15,586 bases of DNA. Origin: Acidimicrobiales bacterium. GTDB lineage: Bacteria > Actinomycetota > Acidimicrobiia > Acidimicrobiales > JABEUL01. The notes under the pieces were generated by a model. That model ran no database searches and was not told the origin of the DNA. It saw only the letters and a program-made list of their open reading frames with translations. The DNA lies in assembly GCA_013044465.1 (NCBI GenBank), contig JABEUL010000203.1, positions 1 to 15,586 on the forward strand, written 5' to 3'. The position numbers and the translations under genes were made by a program. Of the stretch, positions 7,360 through 14,957 are shown piece by piece (position 1 is the first letter of the stretch; every line of letters begins with the position of its first letter).

Positions 7360-7375
7360 AGAACAATTGGTCAAT

Positions 7376-7888
7376 CTAGCCCCAGGCACCATCTTCGTAA
7401 GGGCGCCCGCGTTTTGGTGCTGAATCTTTTTTCCACACCATTACTTTTCGCCTGAAATAACATACTTCCTTGCCCTCTTGATTGAAGCCTTTTGTCTCAA
7501 CCGTAACGATTCCCCTATCATTTCTTGACTTTGACTCAACTTTTTCTAAAACCCGAGTTTCGGCATAAATAGTATCTCCGTGAAAAGTTGGATGTTTATG
7601 CTGCAAAGTTTCAACTTCAAGATTTGCTATTGCTGCTCCTGATACATCAGGCACACTCATCCCAAGTACTAGTGAATAAACCAGATTCCCTACCACAACA
7701 TTTTTTCCTTGAACCGATTCATGTTCAGCAAACCACGCATTCGTATGAAGTGGATGATGGTTCATGGTGATCATACAGAAAAGGTGGTCATCATACTCGG
7801 TGATTGTCTTTCCGGGCCAATGGCGGTATATGTCGCCCGGTTCAAAGTCTTCAAAGTAACGACCAAAGGGTCTTTCGTAGATAGTCAT
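7376..7888 (-). CDS. MaoC-family hot-dog hydratase, candidate mesaconyl-CoA hydratase, 170 aa
   Basis: A single-domain MaoC protein, which adds water to or removes it from a CoA thioester. The N-terminal GRYFEDFEPGDIYRHWPGKT block (9-28) and the TMNHHPLH segment (41-48), holding the Asn43 and His48 candidates for the catalytic pair, are clear. SKSRNDRGIVTV (119-130) and GFNQEGKEV (134-142) are typical of the branch found beside ethylmalonyl-CoA genes in actinobacteria. The mesaconyl-CoA hydratases of Rhodobacter and Chloroflexus are twice as long, with two such domains. The mcd gene 1.2 kb away supports a role in the ethylmalonyl-CoA pathway, but another enoyl-CoA substrate is possible. AGGA sits eight bases before the ATG, and the DUF6941-like gene lies 53 bases upstream on the same strand. 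Confidence 0.8.
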   Translation of the reverse strand: MTIYERPFGRYFEDFEPGDIYRHWPGKTITEYDDHLFCMITMNHHPLHTNAWFAEHESVQGKNVVVGNLVYSLVLGMSVPDVSGAAIANLEVETLQHKHPTFHGDTIYAETRVLEKVESKSRNDRGIVTVETKGFNQEGKEVCYFRRKVMVWKKDSAPKRGRPYEDGAWG

Positions 7889-7941
7889 TTATGCATTCCT
7901 AGATTAGATTCACTTACGTTACAAATATTACAAGAGAATCG

Positions 7942-8376
7942 CTATAGGTTTTCTGGTTGAGGTGGCCGAGTGGAAAACGAGAGTGCCCAGTCTTCCTCGG
8001 TCATCCCATCGACAACAAGCCGCCAAGTAAATCTAGATGAACTCTTTAGTGGAATTGGTCCAACATTTAAGGCCAGTGCCACGTCAATTGGAGAGCCTTC
8101 CGGCACCCCCGTTGGCCTCTCCACTCTAAAGTCTCCCCTGACTTCAAGCGGCCTTGGCCCCTCAGGCGTTTCAACAGTCACTGGAGATGCATCTTCATCA
8201 ACTAAAAACAACTCCCAGTGATGATTAATCTCAGCTTCGTGCCATCCCACATCGATTTTTATGGCAACCCCAATAGGGGATGGCGTGGGTCCAATCAACG
8301 ACCAACCCGCACCCAAAATAAATAATTTTCCATCGGCGACCTGGACAGCGTCGCACAAGAGCATAGTAACTTTCAC
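7942..8376 (-). CDS. DUF6941-like conserved protein, 144 aa
   Basis: This is a small soluble protein of unknown function. Its opening, LLCDAVQVADGKLFILGAGW, matches my memory of the actinobacterial DUF6941 family, whose members begin with an L-x-D-x-A-Q pattern and a GKL-ILGGGW turn. The rest is beta-rich, and the tail is Pro-rich. I prefer GTG at 8376, giving M-KVTMLLCDA, over a TTG at 8388 that would add four residues. Neither has a good ribosome binding site; TATTGT lies eight bases before the GTG and could make a near-leaderless start. It is followed 53 bases on by the MaoC gene, so the two may be co-transcribed. I cannot name a function. Confidence 0.7.
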   Translation of the reverse strand: MKVTMLLCDAVQVADGKLFILGAGWSLIGPTPSPIGVAIKIDVGWHEAEINHHWELFLVDEDASPVTVETPEGPRPLEVRGDFRVERPTGVPEGSPIDVALALNVGPIPLKSSSRFTWRLVVDGMTEEDWALSFSTRPPQPENL

Positions 8377-8441
8377 AACTCTGCACAATATACGACTTAC
8401 GGACTACGTGGGGCAATTCCAAGGTATCGGCCAAATTGAAC

Positions 8442-8447
8442 TAAATT
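8442..8447 (+). promoter_or_regulatory. Candidate -10 box of a leaderless methyltransferase transcript
   Basis: TAAATT ends exactly six bases before the GTG at 8454, and there is no Shine-Dalgarno in between. The same hexamer at the same distance precedes the mcd start. A recognisable -35 box is absent. Confidence 0.4.
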
Positions 8448-8453
8448 CACAGT

Positions 8454-9098
8454 GTGGTAGATCTCAATCTAAGAAACGACGTTTACAGGAGGCCATTGGC
8501 CACTGCCCTTCGCAGATTGGGCCTCGATAACGGCTGGACCTGCGTAGATGTAGGTGCAGGTGGCGGAGATGTGAGTGTGGCGCTCTCTGAGATGGTCGGT
8601 CACAATGGTCGGGTTTACGCAGTGGATCGAGATCCATTGTCCAGAGATGCCACGGCTTCAGCAGCCGCTTCGGCAAAAGCCCAGGTAATTGCCTTAACTC
8701 AGGCAGGTGAAGAGCTCCAATTGCCTGAAAAAGTGGACCTCGCCTACTGTAGATTTCTTCTACTTCACGTTCATGATCCGCTAGTGGTCATTAAAAAAAT
8801 GGCTGCCTCGCTCAAAGATGGGGGCTATCTAGTGATTCAAGAGCCAATCACTTCGGCTGGTCGTGTAGGAGGCGAACCTCTTTCTATGGAAAATGCTCTG
8901 CACCCCGATATAGGTGCCATTTTACCTGCTCTTATTGTAGATAGTGGCCTAAAACTTCTGGATGCTTGGGCTGAAGCCCCCGCTGGAATTGGTGAAGGAC
9001 CAGTTCGAGAGTATCTTCACGCTATTACTGGGGTTGATCCGGGAGATGATCCAATAGTTCTTCCCCCGCTCGTGACTGTCATAGCTTCTGGCAAATAA
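8454..9098 (+). CDS. Class I SAM-dependent methyltransferase, 214 aa
   Basis: The fold is shown by motif I VDVGAGGGD (31-39), an acidic ribose-binding position Asp58 in VYAVDRD, and the VDLAYCRFLLLHVHDP segment (94-109). That last stretch is common in actinobacterial methyltransferases acting on small molecules. A typical KDGGYLVIQE strand (121-130) follows. The length fits a minimal domain with a short C-terminal part, so the substrate is not evident. The start is GTG with no ribosome binding site. It is 20 bases upstream of mcd on the same strand, but mcd may have its own promoter. Confidence 0.8.
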   Translation: MVDLNLRNDVYRRPLATALRRLGLDNGWTCVDVGAGGGDVSVALSEMVGHNGRVYAVDRDPLSRDATASAAASAKAQVIALTQAGEELQLPEKVDLAYCRFLLLHVHDPLVVIKKMAASLKDGGYLVIQEPITSAGRVGGEPLSMENALHPDIGAILPALIVDSGLKLLDAWAEAPAGIGEGPVREYLHAITGVDPGDDPIVLPPLVTVIASGK

Positions 9099-9106
9099 AA
9101 GTCAGC

Positions 9107-9112
9107 TAAATT
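9107..9112 (+). promoter_or_regulatory. Candidate -10 box of a leaderless mcd transcript
   Basis: TAAATT ends six bases before the ATG at 9119. The 20 bases between the methyltransferase stop and mcd contain no Shine-Dalgarno. This repeats the arrangement seen at 8442-8454. Confidence 0.4.
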
Positions 9113-9118
9113 GTCTCC

Positions 9119-10780
9119 ATGGCTAATTTTTCAGAAGAACCAGACCTTGAAGGTGCAAAAAAAACAGTAGAGGTTGCAGCAGCAGCAGTTGAAGCTGCAA
9201 TTGAAAAGTTAAGAAGTGCAGTTTCAAGCGGCGAATCTATTGATGATTACCAAGTGTTGGCATACGATGTTGCTCATAGTGCTGCTGCCATTGCAACCGC
9301 GAGACATGCACTTACAACAGGCACAATGAGTTTGGAAGATGGACTTTTGGCATGTGCATTTATTGCAGATGCCACTTCCGAAATTGCCTCGAAATGCATT
9401 GGCCGGGAAACCCTTTGGGGAGTTGAACCCAACTGGCAAAGCGCTGTTCAGGATTTTTTAACTAAGTTCAGATCTCCTCAGTTCCTGGCTTCCCTCCATG
9501 AAGTCATTCCCCAAAGCCATTTGGATCAGGAGTTCGAACTTGTCGCCGAAACATTTAGAAAATTCGGACAGGAAAAGATAAAACCACAGGCTGAACACGT
9601 CCATCGGACCAATTCTGACGTGCCAGAAGACGTGATCTCTGGATTAGCCGAACTCGGAGCATTTGGCCTAAGTGTCCCTGAAGAGTACGGTGGGTTTGCT
9701 ACAGGTGGCGAGCACGATTATGTGGGCATGGTTATTGCAACTGAGGAGCTCTCTCGAGCATCTCTTGGAATTGGGGGTTCACTTATCACTAGGCCTGAGA
9801 TACTTGCTCGGGCATTGGTGGCAGGAGGGACTGAAGACCAAAAGAAAGATCTACTTCCAAAGCTCGCCACTGCTGAAATTATGGCAGCCGTTGCTGTGAC
9901 TGAGCCTAACTATGGATCTGACGTAGCTGGCATTTCCGTCACTGCCACACCAGGCGAGGGCGGCTGGTACATAAATGGTGTTAAAACTTGGTGCACTTTT
10001 GCTGCTAGAGCGGATGTCTTGATGCTTTTAGCTAGAACTAATCCCGATAAAAGTGCGGGCCACAGGGGGCTCTCACTTTTCGTAGTTCCAAAACCCAGAG
10101 GTGATGCCCATGGCTTTTTATTCACCCAAAATCCCACAGGAAATGAAAATTTTGAGTCACCTTTGAGCCGCCCGGGGAGTGGGGATATTGGCAAATTGGA
10201 AGGTCGCCCAATTGACACGATCGGATATCGTGGAATGCACTCCTACGAAGTGTCATTTGAAAGCTGGTGGGTGGAACAAAGTGCCCTCGTTGGGGGCGAA
10301 AACGGGCTCGGAAAGGGCTTTTACCTACAGATGCAGGGATTTGAAAATGGCAGGCTTCAAACTGCAGCCAGAGCTGTTGGCGTAATGCAGGCTGCTCTTG
10401 AAGCTGCTTGCGACTACGCCCAAAACAGAGTAGTGTTCGGCTCGCCTATTGGTGATTACCAGCTGACTAGAGCCAAAATTGGGAGGATGAAGGTAATTCT
10501 CCACGCCACTCGTCTCTTTGCCTACGAAGTTGCAAGACTTATGGGTAAGGGCGAAGGTGCAATGGAGGCCTCAATGGTCAAGGCCTATGTCTGCAGGGCC
10601 GCCGAGTGGGTAACGAGGGAAGCCATGCAGATACATGGAGGTATGGGGTATGCAGAGGAGTTCCCAGTCAGTCGCTATTTTGTCGATGCCAGGGTACTTT
10701 CGATTTTTGAAGGAGCCGACGAAACGCTTGCTCTAAAAGTAATTGCACGATCTCTAATTGCAGGTCCTAAAAATAAATAG
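9119..10780 (+). CDS. mcd: (2S)-methylsuccinyl-CoA dehydrogenase, 553 aa
   Basis: An FAD-dependent acyl-CoA dehydrogenase that would oxidise (2S)-methylsuccinyl-CoA to mesaconyl-CoA in the ethylmalonyl-CoA pathway. Ordinary family members have about 380-400 residues; this one has an extra helical N-terminal domain (1 to about 130), a hallmark of Mcd. The core shows the FAD-contacting AVTEPNYGSD (258-267), IDTIGYRGMHSYEV (365-378), FENGRLQTAARAVGVMQ (408-424) and the long QIHGGMGYAEEFPVSRYF block (504-521). Glu531 in IFEGADETL lies where medium-chain enzymes carry the catalytic base. The motifs match Mcd proteins of Rhodobacter as I remember them. The MaoC hydratase, which may act on the product, lies 1.2 kb upstream on the other strand. 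No ribosome binding site precedes the ATG. Confidence 0.88.
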   Translation: MANFSEEPDLEGAKKTVEVAAAAVEAAIEKLRSAVSSGESIDDYQVLAYDVAHSAAAIATARHALTTGTMSLEDGLLACAFIADATSEIASKCIGRETLWGVEPNWQSAVQDFLTKFRSPQFLASLHEVIPQSHLDQEFELVAETFRKFGQEKIKPQAEHVHRTNSDVPEDVISGLAELGAFGLSVPEEYGGFATGGEHDYVGMVIATEELSRASLGIGGSLITRPEILARALVAGGTEDQKKDLLPKLATAEIMAAVAVTEPNYGSDVAGISVTATPGEGGWYINGVKTWCTFAARADVLMLLARTNPDKSAGHRGLSLFVVPKPRGDAHGFLFTQNPTGNENFESPLSRPGSGDIGKLEGRPIDTIGYRGMHSYEVSFESWWVEQSALVGGENGLGKGFYLQMQGFENGRLQTAARAVGVMQAALEAACDYAQNRVVFGSPIGDYQLTRAKIGRMKVILHATRLFAYEVARLMGKGEGAMEASMVKAYVCRAAEWVTREAMQIHGGMGYAEEFPVSRYFVDARVLSIFEGADETLALKVIARSLIAGPKNK

Positions 10781-10792
10781 GCCGGTTCAATT

Positions 10793-10821
10793 TGGACAAC
10801 TAATCGCACTGGCTTTAAGAT
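10793..10821 (+). promoter_or_regulatory. Predicted promoter of the alcohol dehydrogenase
   Basis: TGGACA (10793-10798) and TAAGAT (10816-10821) are 17 bases apart and match the -35 and -10 consensus at five and four of six positions. Transcription would start near 10828, leaving a leader of about 60 bases that contains the AAGGAG ribosome binding site. Confidence 0.4.
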
Positions 10822-10890
10822 AACAATAAGTGCTACTGTGCTTAACAACCAAAATGACTATTCAGCCAAGAAATTAATAAGGAGTCAAAT

Positions 10891-11970
10891 ATGCGGGCAG
10901 CTATATTGCGCCAAACCGGAGATGAAAATCTAGATGTAGTAGACGATCTCGAACTGGCTGGTCCTGGTCCAGGGGAAGTTCGAATAAAGATCGTGGCAGC
11001 TGGACTATGCCATAGCGACATGTCCGCCATGACAGGCACTATCCCTCAACCGGTTCCCGCAGTTTTAGGCCACGAGGGAGCTGGAGATGTTATTGCCATC
11101 GGTGAAGGCGTCACCAGTGTAAAAGTCGGAGACAAAGTAATCGTGGCCTGGAGTGCCCCTTGTGGACTTTGCAAGGCATGTTTAAGGAACGAGCCTCATC
11201 TCTGCACCGCGATCATGTTTGGGGCAGGACTTCTTCCCCACTTCTCACAAGGAGGAATGCCAGTATTTGGATTTGCAGGCAATGGAACATTCGCCGAGGA
11301 AATGGTGCTGCCACAGCAGGCTGTTATTCCAATACCAAGCGATGTTCCCTACGAGGTTGGAGCATTAATCGGATGTGGGGTTATGACAGGCGTTGGGGCT
11401 GCAATTAATACCGCTCATGTCAAACCTGGTTCGAGTGTGGTTGTCTTTGGATGCGGTGGCGTTGGAATAGCGACAATCCAGGGTGCCAAAATTGCCGGAG
11501 CCGCAGAGATTATCGCAGTTGACACTGTGGATTCTAAGCTTGAAACCGCAAAGAAATTTGGAGCTACTCACGCTGTTAAACCCGATGGCCTCCAGTCAAC
11601 GGTGGATTCCATAACTGGCCACGATGGTGCCGACTATGCATTTGAATGTATCGGACTGCCTGCAACAATTAGGCGCAGCTATGAAATTGTAAGGCGTGGC
11701 GGTACTGCTGTTGTCGTTGGGGCTGGACGCCAAGATCAAAAAGTAGAGTTCAACTCCTTCGAGCTATTTTTCAATGAGAAAAAGTTCCTCGGATGCTATT
11801 ACGGCTCAGGAAATGTCAGGACGGACTTTCACAAATTAATTAGGCTATACAAGGCTGGAAGGCTTGATCTTGAAGGAATGATTACAGAGCGAATGGATAT
11901 CTCCGAGGTCAACAAGGCTCTTGAGAACATGCGAAATGGTTCTGTAATTAGGCAGATTTTTACTTTTTAG
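10891..11970 (+). CDS. Zinc-dependent alcohol dehydrogenase (MDR family), 359 aa
   Basis: A medium-chain dehydrogenase with both metal sites intact. Catalytic zinc ligands are Cys40 (GLCHSD), His61 with Glu62 (GHEGAG) and Cys162 (GCGVMTG). The structural zinc uses Cys91, Cys94, Cys97 and Cys105. The Rossmann turn FGCGGVG (186-192) with Asp211 at the end of the next strand predicts NAD rather than NADP. The sequence resembles the class III and NDMA-dependent actinobacterial enzymes, which oxidise primary alcohols or thiol-formaldehyde adducts. AAGGAG sits six bases before the ATG. It follows mcd by 110 bases but has its own predicted promoter. The true substrate is unknown; a mycothiol- or cofactor-linked variant is possible. 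Confidence 0.88.
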   Translation: MRAAILRQTGDENLDVVDDLELAGPGPGEVRIKIVAAGLCHSDMSAMTGTIPQPVPAVLGHEGAGDVIAIGEGVTSVKVGDKVIVAWSAPCGLCKACLRNEPHLCTAIMFGAGLLPHFSQGGMPVFGFAGNGTFAEEMVLPQQAVIPIPSDVPYEVGALIGCGVMTGVGAAINTAHVKPGSSVVVFGCGGVGIATIQGAKIAGAAEIIAVDTVDSKLETAKKFGATHAVKPDGLQSTVDSITGHDGADYAFECIGLPATIRRSYEIVRRGGTAVVVGAGRQDQKVEFNSFELFFNEKKFLGCYYGSGNVRTDFHKLIRLYKAGRLDLEGMITERMDISEVNKALENMRNGSVIRQIFTF

Positions 11971-12053
11971 CCACACATTGAAAAAGGCATCTAAAAAAAA
12001 CCGCTAGGGTAATGGCATCTTTAGTATTTACGAACTGAAAGGAAGATGTCATC

Positions 12054-12830
12054 ATGGGTCGCCTAGACAATAAGGTCGCTCTAATAACTGGGGGTGCAAG
12101 TGGAATAGGGGCAGCCGCCAGCGAACTCTTTGCCAAAGAAGGTGCCAAGGTTCTAATTGCAGACCGAGACCTCGATAAAGCTCTGGAGCTCGCCAAATCG
12201 ATCGACTCCCAAGGCTTTGTAGCCTCTGCAGTTGGAGTGGATGTCTCAGATGAAACAAGTGTCGCCAATATGGTTAATGTTGCCAAGGAAACATATGGTT
12301 CCCTTAATGTTTTGTTTACCTGTGCTGGAGTTTTCCCAGGTGATGACGGAGGAGTACTTGATACGCCACTTTCAACATGGGATTTTGTCCAAGCCATAAA
12401 CCTAAAAGGTCTTTGGCTTTCTTGCCGAGCTGCAATTCCTGTGATGTTGGAAGCCGGTGGAGGTTCAATTGTCAACGTTGCTTCATTTGTAGCCTTTATG
12501 GGCGCGGCAACCGCCCAAGTTGCATATACAGCTTCAAAAGGTGGAGTGCTGGCTCTGAGCAGGGAAATGGCAGTTGAATATGCCAGAAAGAACATACGTG
12601 TGAACGCTATTTGCCCGGGTCCAATAGAGACTCCTCTGTTAAAAGAGCTACTTTCTGATCCAGAGCGGCGAAATAGGAGGCTTGTTCACATTCCAATTGG
12701 CAGATTTGGCAAGTCCGAGGAGATTGCAAAAGCTGCACTTTTCCTAGCTAGCGACGACGCCTCATTTGTCACTGGAGCTTCGCTTCTCGTTGACGGTGGA
12801 ATCACAGCAGCATACGTGACTCCGGAGTAG
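12054..12830 (+). CDS. Short-chain dehydrogenase/reductase, 258 aa
   Basis: A classical SDR of normal length. The nucleotide-binding turn TGGASGIG (12-19) and Asp37 at the end of the second strand predict NAD(H). The catalytic residues are Ser144 (in NVASF), Tyr158 and Lys162 (in YTASK). CAG at 90-92 replaces the usual NAG of the structural motif, so the first Asn is missing, as it is in some family members. CPGPIETPL (187-195) and the closing DGG (247-249) are standard. A purine-rich AAGGAA lies about ten bases before the ATG. Only 36 bases separate it from the glutamine-synthetase-like gene, so a shared substrate is likely. Annotation as a 3-oxoacyl-ACP reductase would be automatic and unsupported here. 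Confidence 0.9.
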   Translation: MGRLDNKVALITGGASGIGAAASELFAKEGAKVLIADRDLDKALELAKSIDSQGFVASAVGVDVSDETSVANMVNVAKETYGSLNVLFTCAGVFPGDDGGVLDTPLSTWDFVQAINLKGLWLSCRAAIPVMLEAGGGSIVNVASFVAFMGAATAQVAYTASKGGVLALSREMAVEYARKNIRVNAICPGPIETPLLKELLSDPERRNRRLVHIPIGRFGKSEEIAKAALFLASDDASFVTGASLLVDGGITAAYVTPE

Positions 12831-12854
12831 TCAACACGGCCCAGATTTTTTAAC

Positions 12855-12860
12855 TACTTT
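12855..12860 (+). promoter_or_regulatory. Candidate -10 box of a leaderless ligase transcript
   Basis: TACTTT ends six bases before the ATG at 12867, and no Shine-Dalgarno lies in the 36-base gap after the SDR gene. The overlapping TATAAAT (12860-12866) abuts the ATG and is too close to act as a -10 box for this start. Confidence 0.3.
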
Positions 12861-12866
12861 ATAAAT

Positions 12867-14246
12867 ATGAACGTCGCCCCCATTTTGACTTTAGAAGAAC
12901 TATCAAAGGCAGTATCTGACAACACAATCGATACTGTTTTAGTTGTTTTTCCAGACTTGCAAGGTCGCCCAGTCGGCAAGCGAGTAGTTGGATCATTTTT
13001 CATTGATCACGTAGCTCATCATGGAATCGAAGCGTGTGACTATCTCCTTGCAGTCGATGTGGATATGGAGCCGGTGCCGGGATATTCTTTTACTAACTGG
13101 GAAACGGGTTATGGCGATCTCATCGCGAGGTGTGATTTGTCAACGCTTAGGATTATTTCTTGGCTCCCTAAGACAGCCCTGGTAATTTGTGATGTCTTTA
13201 CAAAAGACTTGGAACCAATAGATGTTGCACCCCGCACAATGCTTAAGAACCAGTTAGCAAGAGCAGCATATAGGGGCTTTGAGGTCAAAACGGGTACTGA
13301 ACTTGAATTCTTCTTGTTCAAAAATTCATTCGACCAAGCACGAGATTCTGCATACAAGAATTTAGTAGCTCATTCTGGCGGGATTGAAGATTATCAGATC
13401 TTTGAAACTTCGAGAGAAGAATTTATAATAAGGGAAATTAGAAATGAGATGCTAAAGGCATCTATTCCTGTCGAATTCTCAAAAGGCGAAGCCGGCCATG
13501 GTCAACATGAAATTAACATCACTTATGCCGAAGCTCTTAGATGTGCCGACAACCATATGATCTTTAAAAATGGAGTACGAGAGATAATAGCTTTGAGCGG
13601 CCTAAGTGCTACTTTTATGGCGAAATGGTCAATGGATGAAGTTGGATCGTCATGTCATATCCACTCCTCTCTCTGGCAGACTATCGATGGCAAAGAAGTT
13701 TCTGTAATGCCTGATGATTCAGGAAATTACGGACTTTCAAAAATAGCAAGACAGTGGATTGCCGGTCAATTACATGGTGCCACTGAGCTGGCATGGTGCT
13801 ACGCTCACTACGTAAATTCATACAGGCGCTACGTCCCAGGGTCGTGGGCACCTACGGCTATTGCTTGGGGAATCGACAACAGAACTTGTGGTTTCAGAGT
13901 GGTCGGATCAGGCCAAGGCAGAAGAGTCGAAAACAGAATTCCAGGTGCCGATGTAAATCCATATATAGCACTTAGCGCTGTAATAGCTTCAGGGCTTTAC
14001 GGAATAGATAACAACTTGGATCTTGAAGAACCACTAATGGGTAACGGTTATGTGGCCAGTGATGTGAAGCGCATCCCAAATACACTGCCTGATGCCATAG
14101 TGGCCTTTGAAACATCGGAGATAGCTAACGAGGCATTTGGAAACCAAGTGCATAGTCACTATTTAAATACTGCACGACAAGAGTGGCTTTCATACAACAA
14201 AGTAGTAACTGACTGGGAGCTAAGGCGAAACTTCGAAAGGATCTAG
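12867..14246 (+). CDS. Glutamine-synthetase-like ligase, 459 aa
   Basis: A complete member of the glutamine synthetase superfamily, which couples ATP to glutamate and an amine. Conserved blocks are GTELEFFLF (143-151, metal ligand Glu), GEAGHGQHEI (207-216), SSCHIHSSLW (261-270, ADP-site His), NSYRRYVPGSWAPTAIAWG (317-335), NRTCGFRV (338-345) and RVENRIPGADVNPY (353-366, with Glu356). The tyrosine-containing adenylylation loop of true GlnA is absent; the region reads MGNGYVASDVKRIPNTLPDA. That favours the GlnA3/GlnA4/PuuA side of the family, which gamma-glutamylates polyamines, ethanolamine or other amines. An SDR lies directly upstream and a methyltransferase two bases downstream. No PuuD-type hydrolase is present in the window, so the pathway is inferred, not shown. 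Confidence 0.85.
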   Translation: MNVAPILTLEELSKAVSDNTIDTVLVVFPDLQGRPVGKRVVGSFFIDHVAHHGIEACDYLLAVDVDMEPVPGYSFTNWETGYGDLIARCDLSTLRIISWLPKTALVICDVFTKDLEPIDVAPRTMLKNQLARAAYRGFEVKTGTELEFFLFKNSFDQARDSAYKNLVAHSGGIEDYQIFETSREEFIIREIRNEMLKASIPVEFSKGEAGHGQHEINITYAEALRCADNHMIFKNGVREIIALSGLSATFMAKWSMDEVGSSCHIHSSLWQTIDGKEVSVMPDDSGNYGLSKIARQWIAGQLHGATELAWCYAHYVNSYRRYVPGSWAPTAIAWGIDNRTCGFRVVGSGQGRRVENRIPGADVNPYIALSAVIASGLYGIDNNLDLEEPLMGNGYVASDVKRIPNTLPDAIVAFETSEIANEAFGNQVHSHYLNTARQEWLSYNKVVTDWELRRNFERI

Positions 14247-14248
14247 AG

Positions 14249-14893
14249 TTGTCCCCAATTACATACATTGAAAGAGTGATACCCGAACAAAGCGGGCGCC
14301 CAGAGGTGGATAATTCGAAACACCCAATGCGAGAAGTTACTTTCAATGCAGCGTTTCATCCTGACTCATGGACCCAACAAAAGGCAGACCAAGTCGCCCA
14401 AGCTTTTGACGCTCTTGCCCCAACTTGGGAAGAAAGAGGACATGCCAGACATGTCTCCCCACTGATTGACGCCATAGAACGGGGCGGCACCATTCCAGAT
14501 GGCCCCGCATTGGAAGTCGGATCAGGGACAGGAATTGTCACCCCTCATATTCTTAATCACTTTGATAACGTTATTTCGATTGATATCGCCAAGGAGATGC
14601 TCTCTCAAGTAAAATCACGGTTGGCGCCTCTTGTAAGATGCGACAGTTTCCATCTCCCAATCAGGGATAAGTCAATTGCAGCTGCCATTTTGGTTAATGC
14701 GCTTTTGTTCCCTCACGAAATAGATAGGGTTTTGACTCAAAACGGAGTAATCATTTGGGTAAATACTTTGGGAAGTGATACCCCGATTCATTTGAGTGCA
14801 GAATCTGTCGAAAATGCAATGCCTGGAAATTGGAGTTGGATGGCCTCTGGGGCCGACTGGGGAACTTGGGTAGTGCTTAGGCGGCTTATATGA
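14249..14893 (+). CDS. Class I SAM-dependent methyltransferase, type 11, 214 aa
   Basis: Motif I ALEVGSGTG (87-95), an acidic Asp112 in ISIDIAKEM, and LPIRDKSIAAAILVNALLF (136-154) identify a methyltransferase of the UbiE/type 11 kind. A helical N-terminal stretch (about 44-80, AFDALAPTWEERG) precedes the fold. I take the TTG at 14249, two bases past the ligase stop, because AAAGGA lies seven bases upstream. An ATG at 14327 is an alternative that would drop the first 26 residues. The near-overlap with the ligase implies translational coupling and a shared pathway. The closing GADWGTWVVLRRLI is typical of a last core strand. The substrate is unknown. Confidence 0.8.
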   Translation: MSPITYIERVIPEQSGRPEVDNSKHPMREVTFNAAFHPDSWTQQKADQVAQAFDALAPTWEERGHARHVSPLIDAIERGGTIPDGPALEVGSGTGIVTPHILNHFDNVISIDIAKEMLSQVKSRLAPLVRCDSFHLPIRDKSIAAAILVNALLFPHEIDRVLTQNGVIIWVNTLGSDTPIHLSAESVENAMPGNWSWMASGADWGTWVVLRRLI

Positions 14894-14957
14894 GCCATTT
14901 GGTTCTGATAGGCTAATAAATTATTATTGGTCTAGGGAATATGAGGTAGATACTAAA

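Noticed and set aside
7300..7370. Possible insertion-sequence end with subterminal hairpins
   Set aside because: There is no transposase, no matching partner end and no target duplication in the window.
11986..12024. Direct repeat of GGCATCT upstream of the SDR
   Set aside because: Only two seven-base copies in AT-rich sequence; likely chance, and no operator symmetry is visible.
11960..12595. 211-residue open frame on the minus strand
   Set aside because: It is antisense to the SDR gene, which has all its catalytic motifs; the composition is Ser/Thr/Ala-rich and has no motif of its own.
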